From the NCBI GenBank assembly GCA_018651745.1, contig JABIDL010000031.1, forward strand, positions 1 to 64,000: a stretch of 64,000 bases of DNA. Reading direction: 5' to 3'. Origin of the DNA: Candidatus Neomarinimicrobiota bacterium. GTDB lineage: Bacteria > Fidelibacterota > Marinisomatia > Marinisomatales > TCS55. This document shows positions 32,907 through 41,456 of this stretch, piece by piece. The notes beneath the pieces were generated by a model. The model saw nothing but the letters and a program-made list of their open reading frames with translations. It made no database searches and was not told the DNA's origin. Every line of letters starts with the position of its first letter. Positions within the stretch are counted from its first letter, which is position 1. The translations under genes were made by a program, and so were the position numbers.

Positions 32907-34172
32907 ATGATACCTATTTCTATTCTACGGGATAACCCCGACGCAGTTAAAAAGAGCCTCGAATCCAAAGGTGCTAAGATTAACTTAGAATTGATTCTTA
33001 AATTGGATCAAGATCTTCGATCTATTATTACAAAACTGGATGGACTTAGAGCAAAAAAAAATAAAGTTTCGGAAACCATAGCAGAATTAAAACGAAATGG
33101 TGAAAATCCTGAGGAAGACATTCAAGCCATGCAAACGCTTGGAACCAAAATTGATCATCTAGAATCTTCCCTTCAAGAAATAAAAAGCGAACTCAACACT
33201 CAACTAATAGACATCCCCAATTTACCTGATGAAACTGTACCCATAGGAAAAGATCCAAGTCAAAACCGAGTTGTGCGAGAGTGGGGTAAGAAACCGGATC
33301 CGGATAAAAAATACCAAACCCATCTAGAAATTGGGAAAAATTTAAATATCCTTGATATGGATAGAGGTGCAAAAATTTCAGGATCTGGATTTCCTCTTTA
33401 TTTGGGCGAAGGTGCACGATTAGAAAGAACATTAATCAATTTCATGCTAGACCATCATGAGTCGTCAGGTTATACTGAGGTGTTTCCTCCTTTCTTGACC
33501 CAATCATCGGCGCCAATGACATGCGGGCAACTTCCCAAATTTGCCGATGATATGTACACAACCGAAGATGGTAACTTATGGCTAATTCCAACAGCCGAAG
33601 TCCCTTTGACTAATATTCATAAGGATGAAATTTTGGAGGAAGAGAGTCTTCCGAAATATTATAAAGCATACTCTGCTTGTTTTCGCCGTGAAGCCGGTTC
33701 GTACGGTAAAGATACCCGTGGTTTGTTACGGGTACACCAATTTAATAAGGTAGAACTTGTCAAATTTGTGTTACCTGAAACCAGCTATAATGAACTTGAA
33801 TCCCTCACACTTCAAGCGGAATCTGTTTTGCAGACTCTCAATCTTCATTATAGAGTGGTTGAATTGTGCACAGGAGATCTCAGTTTTTCTGCAGCAAAAT
33901 GTTATGATATAGAAATTTGGGCACCCGGTGAAAATCGGTGGCTAGAGGTTTCATCCTGTAGCAATTTTGAGTCGTTCCAGGCTCGCCGGGGAAATATCCG
34001 CTATAGGCGATCCTCTGATAATAAGGTAGATTATTTACATACATTGAATGGTTCCGGAGTTGCGACTCCCCGACTCATGGTTGCATTGTTGGAGACCTAT
34101 CAAACTGAGGATGGTACCGTGCAACTTCCTGATGCGCTAATTTCGTACATGGGAAAAGAGGTCATTAGCTAA
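32907..34172 (+). CDS. serS: Serine-tRNA ligase
   Basis: A 421-residue class II aminoacyl-tRNA synthetase. The N-terminal long helical arm that contacts tRNA-Ser covers about residues 1-105 (MIPISILRDNPDAVKKSLESKG is shared by most bacterial SerRS). The catalytic core has motif 2 (ACFRREAGSYGKDTRGLLRVHQF) and motif 3 (GSGVATPRLMVALLE). There is no Shine-Dalgarno sequence. The stop is followed directly by the GTG of plsC. Confidence 0.97.
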   Translation: MIPISILRDNPDAVKKSLESKGAKINLELILKLDQDLRSIITKLDGLRAKKNKVSETIAELKRNGENPEEDIQAMQTLGTKIDHLESSLQEIKSELNTQLIDIPNLPDETVPIGKDPSQNRVVREWGKKPDPDKKYQTHLEIGKNLNILDMDRGAKISGSGFPLYLGEGARLERTLINFMLDHHESSGYTEVFPPFLTQSSAPMTCGQLPKFADDMYTTEDGNLWLIPTAEVPLTNIHKDEILEEESLPKYYKAYSACFRREAGSYGKDTRGLLRVHQFNKVELVKFVLPETSYNELESLTLQAESVLQTLNLHYRVVELCTGDLSFSAAKCYDIEIWAPGENRWLEVSSCSNFESFQARRGNIRYRRSSDNKVDYLHTLNGSGVATPRLMVALLETYQTEDGTVQLPDALISYMGKEVIS

Positions 34173-34886
34173 GTGATCCGCCAAGGTTGGCTTATATTGA
34201 ATGTCGGTGTATGGACTGGGCTGTTTGGAAGCGTCGGATTAATTGGTTCCCTATTTGAAAAAAATAAAGGCGGTTTTATGGGGCATGTTGCCAGATGGTG
34301 GGGAAAAACGATTATGATGGTCTCCCGTATTCATTATTCTACAAGGGGTTTATCCCATATTCAGCTAGATCAAGAATACATTTTTGCAGGCAATCACGAA
34401 TCGTCCTTAGATATTCCCTTAGCCTTTGCAGTTATCCCGAAAACATTAGTTCCAGTTTCTAAAATCGAATTAAGAAAAATTCCAATCATGGGTTGGGGAA
34501 TGACAATGGCGGGTCATATTTTTGTGGACAGAAAAAACAGAAAAAAATCTATGGAATCTATCCGGGAAGCACAGGCATCTCTCATAACTTTTCCGAGGTC
34601 TGTTCTCATTTTCCCGGAGGGGACCCGATCGGTTGATGGGGAGTTAAAACAGTTTAAAGGAGGCGGTCTTATGTTGGCAATTGGTACAGGGATTCCCGTG
34701 ATTCCTATGGCATTTTGTGGGACGGCTGATGCGAACAAAAAAGGATCCTACAACATTAAACGAAAACCGGTGGAACTTCGATTTGGCCCACCGATTGATC
34801 CTGCACAATTTTCATTTGATACCCGAAAAGAATTTGCCGTAAAAGTTCGGGAATCAGTCCAATCTCTTATAGAGAACGGAACTTAA
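34173..34886 (+). CDS. plsC: 1-acyl-sn-glycerol-3-phosphate acyltransferase
   Basis: A 237-residue membrane-bound acyltransferase that makes phosphatidic acid. The HX4D catalytic motif is NHESSLD and the glycerophosphate-binding motif is FPEGTRSVDGEL. The VPVSKIEL and IPVIPMAF segments complete the PlsC pattern. One hydrophobic helix lies at the N-terminus. The GTG start is contiguous with the serS stop (TAAGTG), so re-initiation is likely. Confidence 0.92.
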   Translation: MIRQGWLILNVGVWTGLFGSVGLIGSLFEKNKGGFMGHVARWWGKTIMMVSRIHYSTRGLSHIQLDQEYIFAGNHESSLDIPLAFAVIPKTLVPVSKIELRKIPIMGWGMTMAGHIFVDRKNRKKSMESIREAQASLITFPRSVLIFPEGTRSVDGELKQFKGGGLMLAIGTGIPVIPMAFCGTADANKKGSYNIKRKPVELRFGPPIDPAQFSFDTRKEFAVKVRESVQSLIENGT

Positions 34887-34891
34887 ATTAG

Positions 34892-35989
34892 ATGATGTAT
34901 TATCCTGTAGAATTACAAAGGTCATTGTGCATTTCTGACTCCGGATTCCAAAGCGAACGATCTTTGGAACAGGCATGGTTTGCTCTATTGCCGGGCACGA
35001 CAATAATTACATCAACAGGGGATCATTTGACCCTCATTAATCATGGAATATTAAATCGAAATGAAGGTCCGGATGTTTTAAATGCAAGGTTGCTTATTCA
35101 TGGAAGTATTCAACAAGGGAATGTCGAATTCCATTTAAAAGCGGAAGATTGGTTTTACCATGGGCACCAGCACAATCCGAAATACGATCACATCCTTCTT
35201 CATGTATTAGGGAATCAATCAAACGGAATTGCATTGCTTCCGGGTTGTGTTGCAATCTTAGAAGTCCCTCAATCCAAAAAACCAGATTGCACCTTAAGAA
35301 ATGCAGTAGGCGATCCGGGAAAAGTACTATCAAATTTTGCACAAATTCGATGGTCCGAACTTGTTCAATCCTTTTGCAAAAACCGCAATAACAGCAATGA
35401 TTGGCGTCGGTTATTGTTGGTTTCGAGCTTCAAAATGCTTGGGAAAGGTGGTAATGAAGATTCATTTGTCTGCCTTGCCAACCGCATTGATTTCGAAATA
35501 TTCGAACGATTTAAACAATCATATTTTAAAATGCCTTGGAAAGTCCTTGGAATGCGTCCTTCGCATCGCCCGAAAAAACGGGTGGAATTAGCCGAAGCAT
35601 TGGTTCATTTTATTTCCAAATGGTCTGATGAATATTGGTCTGACCCAAAGCAATATTTTAGGACCATGAAAACGGCTCTTTCGGATGTTTCTGGTAGTGG
35701 AATCCGAGCAGAACTGATGGCAAATGTTTTTTTCCCCGCGATGGCGGCAGAGGCGATTTATGAAGGGAAATTTGTAGGTCTATCCTATTGGAAATCCGAA
35801 TGGATGGTATTAACACTTCCCTATTCTTATGGAAAATATTCCAAACGATTTTCTCATGTGTTGTCTTCAAAACAGCTCAAATCTATTAAGGTGTTACAGG
35901 GTTTGAAAAAGATGGATGAGGAATTTTGCCATCCGCGTCATTGTATTGTGTGTCCATTGAAAAAGCATGACTGTTTGGACGCGAGCTGA
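34892..35989 (+). CDS. DUF2851 family protein
   Basis: A 365-residue protein of the DUF2851 family, found mainly in Bacteroidota and some other FCB and cyanobacterial genomes. The defining N-terminal part is visible (NEGPDVLNARLLIHGSIQQGNVEFHLKAEDWFYHGH, HNPKYDHILLHVL). The C-terminus has a Cys cluster (CHPRHCIVCPLKKHDC), suggesting metal binding. The function is unknown. Two ATG codons are adjacent at the start. Its last 23 bases overlap rfaE2. Confidence 0.82.
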   Translation: MMYYPVELQRSLCISDSGFQSERSLEQAWFALLPGTTIITSTGDHLTLINHGILNRNEGPDVLNARLLIHGSIQQGNVEFHLKAEDWFYHGHQHNPKYDHILLHVLGNQSNGIALLPGCVAILEVPQSKKPDCTLRNAVGDPGKVLSNFAQIRWSELVQSFCKNRNNSNDWRRLLLVSSFKMLGKGGNEDSFVCLANRIDFEIFERFKQSYFKMPWKVLGMRPSHRPKKRVELAEALVHFISKWSDEYWSDPKQYFRTMKTALSDVSGSGIRAELMANVFFPAMAAEAIYEGKFVGLSYWKSEWMVLTLPYSYGKYSKRFSHVLSSKQLKSIKVLQGLKKMDEEFCHPRHCIVCPLKKHDCLDAS

Positions 35990-36440
35990 GGCAAGTTCCC
36001 AAGTTCGAGACTGGCAGGAAAGTGGTCTGAAAGTGGTGTTTACAAACGGATGTTTTGATATCCTTCATCAAGGACATTTAACACTTCTAAATCAAGCTTC
36101 CAAAGAAGGCGACCGTCTTATCGTTGGGTTAAACAGTGATGCTTCGGTACGTCGATTAAAGGGACCGAATCGTCCAATCAATTCGGATCAGAAACGTTCA
36201 GCATCCTTGGATGCATTGGATAGTGTGAATGGAGTGGTGATATTCGAAAAAGATACACCTCTGGGTTTGATTCGGGAACTGAAGCCGGATGTTCTCGTTA
36301 AGGGAGGTGATTATACTGAAGAATCAATTGTAGGAGCACAGGATGTTAAAAAGAATGGTGGGAAGATTTTGATTATTCCGCTAGTGGAAGGATTCAGTAC
36401 CACAAAAATAATAGAAGACACTTTAGATGAAAAGGCTTGA
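35967..36440 (+). CDS. rfaE2: D-glycero-beta-D-manno-heptose 1-phosphate adenylyltransferase
   Basis: A 157-residue nucleotidyltransferase equivalent to the C-terminal domain of HldE, which forms ADP-heptose for lipopolysaccharide core. Motifs are FTNGCFDILHQGHLTLL (HxGH), the KGPNRPINSDQKR block and GFSTTKIIE. As a stand-alone protein it is RfaE2/HldC-like; the kinase half is not in this window. It points to a heptose-containing outer-membrane lipid. The ATG overlaps the DUF2851 gene by 23 bases. Confidence 0.9.
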   Translation: MTVWTRAEASSQVRDWQESGLKVVFTNGCFDILHQGHLTLLNQASKEGDRLIVGLNSDASVRRLKGPNRPINSDQKRSASLDALDSVNGVVIFEKDTPLGLIRELKPDVLVKGGDYTEESIVGAQDVKKNGGKILIIPLVEGFSTTKIIEDTLDEKA

Positions 36441-36493
36441 CACCCCATGAGGTTCCGTATAACTTCGCCACCCGAAAAGCCTGTAAGTTATTG

Positions 36494-38125
36494 ATGTTAC
36501 GAATTATATCGATTATCATTGTGTTTTGTCCCATCTTAGATTGGACGCCGGCACAAGATGTTAAAGGATCCGTTGGTTCCAACGGGGTAGGTGCAACTAT
36601 TTTAACCGCTGTCGCCCAAAAAGCCACTCCCGTAAATGGAATCAATGAAACGGGCAATCGGCTTCCACTTCTTCTCAGAGATGTAAAAGTATTGCTTGCT
36701 GAAGCGATGATTGCGGACGTTAATAAGGATACATTAGAGGTTTTGTATTCGTTGGATCGTATTTTTGAATTACTTGCAGAAGCAGATCAATTTGGGGAAA
36801 TGAGACCTCAAGACCGTGAGGAATTCGATCGCTATGAACAATCGCTGATGGATTTATATACGCATAGATTTGAAACGCTTGAAGTAACAGATGCATCCAT
36901 TACGGCAGAAAAGCTGAGAAACAATATTACCGAATTTGTGGAACCACTTGAAGTTGAAATGGGTTCTAGTCAATTCACAGTTATTGATGACCGTGATGGA
37001 CATATTCCTCTTGTACGAAATAAACAAGTTGACCAATTCATTGAGTTTTTCCAGACAAAAGGGAAAAAACAATTTCAGATTTGGCTGAACCGATATATTG
37101 AATATGGTGAATTGATTGGCGAAATTCTTCGGGAAGAAGACATGCCGCAAGAACTCATTTTCCTTGCGATGATTGAGTCTGGACTCAATCCTCGTGCTTA
37201 TTCGAAAGCAAATGCCGCTGGCATTTGGCAATTTATTTATTCCACCGGGAAAAGTTTTGGACTGAAAAGAACTTGGTATGTTGATGAAAGAAGAGATCCG
37301 ATAAAATCCACGCACGCCGCTGCAGATTTCTTAAAAGGACTGTATCAAGAATTTGATCATTGGTATCTCGCCATGGCAGCGTACAACTGTGGAGAGGGTC
37401 GCGTTCGCCGTGCCATTCGTTTGCATCAGACATCTGATTTTTGGCAATTACATTCTCTTCCGCGGGAAACACGAAATTATCTCCCTTATTATTTAGCTGC
37501 TGCCATCATTGGAAGGGCGCCGGATCAATATGGTTTTTCATCGAATGCATCTTCGATTAAGCCATTTGAATTTGATCTGGTGAAAATAAATCAAAGTGCA
37601 GACCTGACAGTTATTGCTCGCTCTGCCGGAATAAACTTAAAGACATTAAAATTATTTAATCCGGAGCTTAGGCAGTCTGCAACACCATCTGAAGGCTCCT
37701 ATTCGCTTCGGATTCCAAAAGGTAGAAAGGAAACATTTTTTGCCAATTTTACTGCGTTACCGAATGATCAAAAATTTGCGCAGCAAAATTTGATTCACAA
37801 AGTAAAACGCGGGGAAAGTTTATGGACGATTTCCTCTCGGTACAAAGTATCCATCCATGATCTTGCCGCCGTTAACAAAATTAGAAACAGGCATAAAATT
37901 CAAATTGGTCAAAAATTAACAGTACCTATTAAAGGCGGAGTAGGAGTGGATGGTGGTCCACCCGGGCATTACAAAGTAGTGTACAAGGTGAAACGCGGAG
38001 ATACTTTGGGTCAAATAGCAGAAGATTATGGCACTCGAACTAACCACATTCGCCGTTGGAATAATATCAATTATGGTGATTACATTCACCCAAAACAAAA
38101 ACTTGTATTATGGATCAAAGGATAA
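36494..38125 (+). CDS. MltD-like lytic transglycosylase with LysM repeats
   Basis: A protein of about 543 residues. A signal peptide (MLRIISIIIVFCPIL, then TPAQD) is followed by a helical region, a family 1 lytic transglycosylase (SLT) domain (about 175-330) and LysM peptidoglycan-binding repeats. The catalytic Glu is in MIESGLNP (E228 here), followed by SKANAAGIWQFI and the AAYNCGEGRVRRAI strand. Two clear LysM modules close the protein (KVKRGESLWTISSRY, KVKRGDTLGQIAEDY); a weaker one precedes them. A longer frame opens with TTG at 36437, overlapping rfaE2 by four bases; I prefer ATG 36494 because it puts the signal peptide first. Confidence 0.9.
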   Translation: MLRIISIIIVFCPILDWTPAQDVKGSVGSNGVGATILTAVAQKATPVNGINETGNRLPLLLRDVKVLLAEAMIADVNKDTLEVLYSLDRIFELLAEADQFGEMRPQDREEFDRYEQSLMDLYTHRFETLEVTDASITAEKLRNNITEFVEPLEVEMGSSQFTVIDDRDGHIPLVRNKQVDQFIEFFQTKGKKQFQIWLNRYIEYGELIGEILREEDMPQELIFLAMIESGLNPRAYSKANAAGIWQFIYSTGKSFGLKRTWYVDERRDPIKSTHAAADFLKGLYQEFDHWYLAMAAYNCGEGRVRRAIRLHQTSDFWQLHSLPRETRNYLPYYLAAAIIGRAPDQYGFSSNASSIKPFEFDLVKINQSADLTVIARSAGINLKTLKLFNPELRQSATPSEGSYSLRIPKGRKETFFANFTALPNDQKFAQQNLIHKVKRGESLWTISSRYKVSIHDLAAVNKIRNRHKIQIGQKLTVPIKGGVGVDGGPPGHYKVVYKVKRGDTLGQIAEDYGTRTNHIRRWNNINYGDYIHPKQKLVLWIKG

Positions 38126-38155
38126 TTGGATAACCATTTAATTGGAGCAAAAACT

Positions 38156-38443
38156 ATGACAAAACAAAATATTGTTGACGCAGTTTCGGAAGCAACCGGT
38201 TTATCAAAAGTTGAAACTGAAGCTGTTATGAACGGTGTAATGGCAACAATCATAGAATCTTTATCTCAGAACCAACGTGTTGAGTTAAGGGGATTTGGAA
38301 CATTTGGTGTGAAACATAGAATGCCCAAAAAAGCAAGGAATCCCGGCACGGGAGAAGCAATTTATCTCCCCGAAAGACATGTGCCAACTTTTAAGCCGTC
38401 CAAACGGATGCGCACCGTTGTTAACCAATCATTAACCCAATAA
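38156..38443 (+). CDS. HU/IHF family DNA-binding protein
   Basis: A 95-residue histone-like protein that bends DNA and compacts the nucleoid. The pattern MTKQNIVDAVSEATGLSKVETEAVMNGVM is the dimerisation helix pair, and ELRGFGTFGVKHRMPKKARNPGTGE carries the beta-arm with its conserved Arg-Asn-Pro tip. A longer frame opens with TTG at 38126, but the ATG at 38156 is preceded by GGAG and gives the family length. Whether it works as HU homodimer or as an IHF-like subunit is not clear. Confidence 0.93.
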   Translation: MTKQNIVDAVSEATGLSKVETEAVMNGVMATIIESLSQNQRVELRGFGTFGVKHRMPKKARNPGTGEAIYLPERHVPTFKPSKRMRTVVNQSLTQ

Positions 38444-38455
38444 AAGGACCCCTAT

Positions 38456-38551
38456 ATGCCCTGTGGTAAAAAGCGGAAAAAGCGGAAAATGAATACGCAT
38501 AAGCGAAAAAAACGCCTGCGTTCTAACCGCCATAAGAAAAAGAAAATATAG
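38456..38551 (+). CDS. AURKAIP1/COX24-like 31-residue basic protein
   Basis: A tiny protein, MPCGKKRKKRKMNTHKRKK followed by RLRSNRHKKKKI, with 20 Lys or Arg residues in 31. The GKKRK, THKRKKR and NRHKKK blocks match the AURKAIP1/COX24 domain (mitochondrial ribosomal protein mS38), annotated as small proteins in Bacteroidota genomes. It is probably a ribosome component. An AAGGA Shine-Dalgarno sequence lies seven bases before the ATG, which is rare here. It sits between the HU and xseA genes. Confidence 0.8.
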   Translation: MPCGKKRKKRKMNTHKRKKRLRSNRHKKKKI

Positions 38552-38615
38552 CCTATTATAAATGCAGGGCGAGGCGACTTATGATTATGGGCTGCCTCCT
38601 GGGCGCGTTTCATCT

Positions 38616-39827
38616 ATGGAACCATCCACTGACACCACCCTAAGTGTTTCCGGACTAACGTCCCTTATAAAAGAGACGCTGGATGGCGCATTCCCGGCGC
38701 TTTGGGTCTCAGGAGAATTATCCAACTTGAGCCAACCAAGCTCCGGACATCTATATTTTACGCTCAAGGATGAATCTGCTGAAATTCGATGTGCGATGTT
38801 TAAGGGAATGAATCAATTCCTTCGATTTAAACCGGAAAATGGAATGCAGATTCTTTTGAATGGAAAACTAACGGTTTATGAGAACCGTGGTACGTATCAA
38901 CTTATTGCTAAACGGATGGAACCCGCCGGCTTGGGCACATTATATCTTGCGTTTGAAGCTCTCAAAAAATCGCTCACAGAAAAAGGGTGGTTTGATATAG
39001 ATCTGAAAATTCCGATTCCTGTTTATTCGGAAACAATCGGAATTGTTACCTCTAAAACGGGGGCTGCCCTCCAAGATATGCTAAAAATTTTATTGCGAAG
39101 AGCTCCCTACCTGAATATCATTGTCAAACATGCACGTGTTCAGGGAATTGGTGCAGCAGAAAGTATCGCAGAAGGAATTCGGGCATTGGATGCATCAAAT
39201 CTAACGGATGTTTTAATCGTCGGACGGGGAGGGGGTTCTTTGGAAGATTTATGGGCTTTTAATGAAGAATCCGTTGCCAAAGCAGTTTATGAGTGTACAA
39301 CCCCAATCATTTCGGCAGTGGGCCACGAAACGGATGCAACTATTTGCGATATGGTCGCCGACCTTCGAGCTCCGACGCCATCTACAGCGGCAGAAGTTGT
39401 TGCCAGATCATCAGACGAAATTTTTCAAAAATTGGGAATGATTTCAGCTGATATGAATCGATCTATTGGAAATCGTCTCCGGATATGCTGGCAAGATTTG
39501 GATAGGGTTAATAATCGTCAATCTATTGTAGATCCCAAAGTTCAACTTTCACAAAAAATTCAATGGGTAGATTCGATTACGCATCAACTATCCAGACTGT
39601 CTCAAGAATGGTTCACTTTATCTATGTCCAAGCTCAATGGCAGGATGCAAGAATTGCATGCCCTAAATCCAGAAGGTATCCTCGAACGAGGGTATGCCAT
39701 TGCAATGACAGTTCCCGGAAATAAAATTTTAAAACACCCAAATGAATTAAAAGATAACGAACGGTTTGAAGTCCGGCTGGCAGGTGGCAGAATGGCTGCA
39801 CAGAAAACAGGAAAAAAGACTTCATAA
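38616..39827 (+). CDS. xseA: Exodeoxyribonuclease VII large subunit
   Basis: The catalytic subunit of exonuclease VII, which degrades single-stranded DNA. An N-terminal OB fold (LSVSGLTSLIKETLDGAFPALWVSGELSN, LYFTLKD) is followed by the catalytic domain with IGIVTSKTGAALQDM, VLIVGRGGGSLEDLWAFNEE, SAVGHETDATICDMVAD and DLRAPTPSTAAE. A helical region and a short beta tail close the protein. The frame opens at ATG 38562, 18 codons upstream, but those residues are not family-like, so I prefer ATG 38616; neither has a Shine-Dalgarno sequence. At about 403 residues the length is normal. Confidence 0.95.
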   Translation: MEPSTDTTLSVSGLTSLIKETLDGAFPALWVSGELSNLSQPSSGHLYFTLKDESAEIRCAMFKGMNQFLRFKPENGMQILLNGKLTVYENRGTYQLIAKRMEPAGLGTLYLAFEALKKSLTEKGWFDIDLKIPIPVYSETIGIVTSKTGAALQDMLKILLRRAPYLNIIVKHARVQGIGAAESIAEGIRALDASNLTDVLIVGRGGGSLEDLWAFNEESVAKAVYECTTPIISAVGHETDATICDMVADLRAPTPSTAAEVVARSSDEIFQKLGMISADMNRSIGNRLRICWQDLDRVNNRQSIVDPKVQLSQKIQWVDSITHQLSRLSQEWFTLSMSKLNGRMQELHALNPEGILERGYAIAMTVPGNKILKHPNELKDNERFEVRLAGGRMAAQKTGKKTS

Positions 39828-39853
39828 CTTTTTGAAGATGTGTAACTTCTACT

Positions 39854-40084
39854 ATGGTTAAACAAAATAAAAAAATTTCCTTTGAAGAATCTTTTACGCG
39901 TTTAGATGAAATTGTATCGGCACTTGAACAGGGAAGCGAATCGTTGGAGGATAGCCTTCATTTATTTGAGGAAGGTTTGAAATTAGCAGAATCCCTGAAG
40001 GGAAAACTCAAAGATGCGGAACATAGAATTCAAGAACTTGTATCGTCCTCGGATGAAGAACCAACATTGGATAAATTGAATTGA
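39854..40084 (+). CDS. xseB: Exodeoxyribonuclease VII small subunit
   Basis: A 76-residue helical protein that binds the large subunit. The typical XseB pattern is complete: FEESFTRLDEIVSALEQGSESLEDSLHLFEEGLKLAESL. A short acidic tail follows. It lies 26 bases after xseA and overlaps the TTG of nadK by four bases (TTGA). Confidence 0.95.
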   Translation: MVKQNKKISFEESFTRLDEIVSALEQGSESLEDSLHLFEEGLKLAESLKGKLKDAEHRIQELVSSSDEEPTLDKLN

Positions 40085-40971
40085 TAAAACCAAAAACATT
40101 CGGAATCTGGGCGAATACAGATAAGGCCGCTGTTTGGAAGATGCTTCCCGAAATTTTGAATTGGGGAAAAAGCGCCGGTTTGGAAACGTGGCTAACAACC
40201 CGAATCCAAAAAAATAAACCGAAATCTGTGTCGTTTGAATGTCCTATTATAGAAACTGCTGAAGATTTTAAAAAGCTGGACTTCATTCTTTCACTTGGGG
40301 GTGACGGTACCATGCTATCATTGGCTCGCGCTGTTTTTGACCGTGGAACGCCCATTCTTGGAATCCATCTTGGTGAACTTGGATTTTTAGCGGAAGTGAT
40401 TGATAAGGATATGTTTCAGCGTCTGGATTTGGTTGCGCAAGGAAAATACCGCATAACCGAGCGGAATGTACTTCAGTGTTCTGTTTCGAATGGCTCTCGA
40501 TCCCGGACTTTGTTTGCGCTTAACGATTTTGTAATCAACAATGGGCCGTCAGTCCGAATGCTAAATGCCCAACTTGAAGCAGGCGGATTATTTGTGGCCA
40601 ACTACAAAGCAGATGGACTAATTATTGCTACGCCAACGGGTTCTACAGCGTACTCGCTTGCTGCCGGCGGACCGGTGGTTGTGCCCGGCTTAGACTCGAT
40701 GGTTGTGTCCCCCATTTGTCCGCATTCTCTCACTTTTCGTCCGATAGTTTTTCCTGCCGGTGAAACGTTATCTATTTCATTCCCGGGCGAAACAACAGAT
40801 TCCACAATTGACCTTGCTGTTGATGGTCAGATTACCGAATCCCTCGGAAAAGATTCTGCAGTATCAATAAAAGCTGCAGATTATAAAATAAAATTGATTG
40901 AATTCGACGATTCCAACTATTTCCACACACTCAGAACGAAAATGGGTTGGGGAAAACGGGGTGAAGGGTAG
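40081..40971 (+). CDS. nadK: NAD kinase
   Basis: A 296-residue kinase that makes NADP+ from NAD+. The GGDGTM motif is in LSLGGDGTMLSLAR, and the second conserved region is DGLIIATPTGSTAYSLAAGGPVV, with the expected SPICPHSLTFRPIV strand after it. The TTG start overlaps xseB by four bases. A strong hairpin begins inside the last codons and is probably the end of this operon. Confidence 0.94.
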   Translation: MIKPKTFGIWANTDKAAVWKMLPEILNWGKSAGLETWLTTRIQKNKPKSVSFECPIIETAEDFKKLDFILSLGGDGTMLSLARAVFDRGTPILGIHLGELGFLAEVIDKDMFQRLDLVAQGKYRITERNVLQCSVSNGSRSRTLFALNDFVINNGPSVRMLNAQLEAGGLFVANYKADGLIIATPTGSTAYSLAAGGPVVVPGLDSMVVSPICPHSLTFRPIVFPAGETLSISFPGETTDSTIDLAVDGQITESLGKDSAVSIKAADYKIKLIEFDDSNYFHTLRTKMGWGKRGEG

Positions 40972-40983
40972 AAACCCTTTCAC
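40961..40983 (+). terminator. Terminator hairpin at the end of nadK
   Basis: GTGAAGGGT (40961-40969) pairs with ACCCTTTCAC (40974-40983), a 9-base-pair stem with one bulged T and the loop AGAA. The nadK stop codon lies at the stem tip. A T-rich but interrupted tract follows. The converging reverse-strand gene ends 54 bases later. Confidence 0.55.
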
Positions 40984-41036
40984 ACTTATAGTTTTAATTT
41001 ATATAGTTTCTTTCAAGAATCCATTCCGCTAATTTT

Positions 41037-41438
41037 TCATAATCTCATATCTCGATGCCTTCTCAACATGCAGTCATTCATGACCACCATCAAACCGGCA
41101 TCTTCTGCGATCTTTCCGGCATCTTCATTGATGACTCCATCCTGAAGCCATAGCGCTTTGGCACCCATCTCAATTGCTGCTTCTGCAATCGGCAATACGT
41201 GTTCCGGCCGGCGGAAAACGTTTACAATATCCACCGGATATGGAATATCTTTAAGAGAAGAAAAACAGGGAATGCCGGCAATTTCACTTTGACCGGGGTT
41301 GACAGGAATGATCCGAAAACCATTTTCCTGTAAATACAATGCGACATAATGGCTGGGCCGTTCCGGATTTGGACTCATTCCCACGACTGCGATGGTTTTC
41401 AAATCGTAAATTTGTTTGATCGTTTGAGTTTCGTTCAT
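41037..41438 (-). CDS. CoA-binding domain protein (YccU-like)
   Basis: A 133-residue single-domain Rossmann protein of the CoA-binding (succinyl-CoA ligase-like) family. Key features are IAVVGMSPNPERPSHYVALYLQENGFRIIPVNP, VDIVNVFRRPEHVLPIAEAAIEMGAKALWLQDGV and a C-terminal MNDCMLRRH. Family members bind CoA but have no assigned reaction. It lies 18 bases behind the proline dehydrogenase gene and is probably co-transcribed with it. Confidence 0.88.
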   Translation of the reverse strand: MNETQTIKQIYDLKTIAVVGMSPNPERPSHYVALYLQENGFRIIPVNPGQSEIAGIPCFSSLKDIPYPVDIVNVFRRPEHVLPIAEAAIEMGAKALWLQDGVINEDAGKIAEDAGLMVVMNDCMLRRHRDMRL

Positions 41439-41456
41439 GCTTGAATTTATGGCATA

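Noticed and set aside
36437-36493. TTG start giving a 19-residue longer MltD-like protein
   Set aside because: It would push the signal peptide inward; ATG 36494 starts directly at the basic-hydrophobic signal sequence.
38562-38615. Extra 18 N-terminal codons of xseA
   Set aside because: The residues do not resemble the start of exonuclease VII large subunits and no ribosome site supports the upstream ATG.
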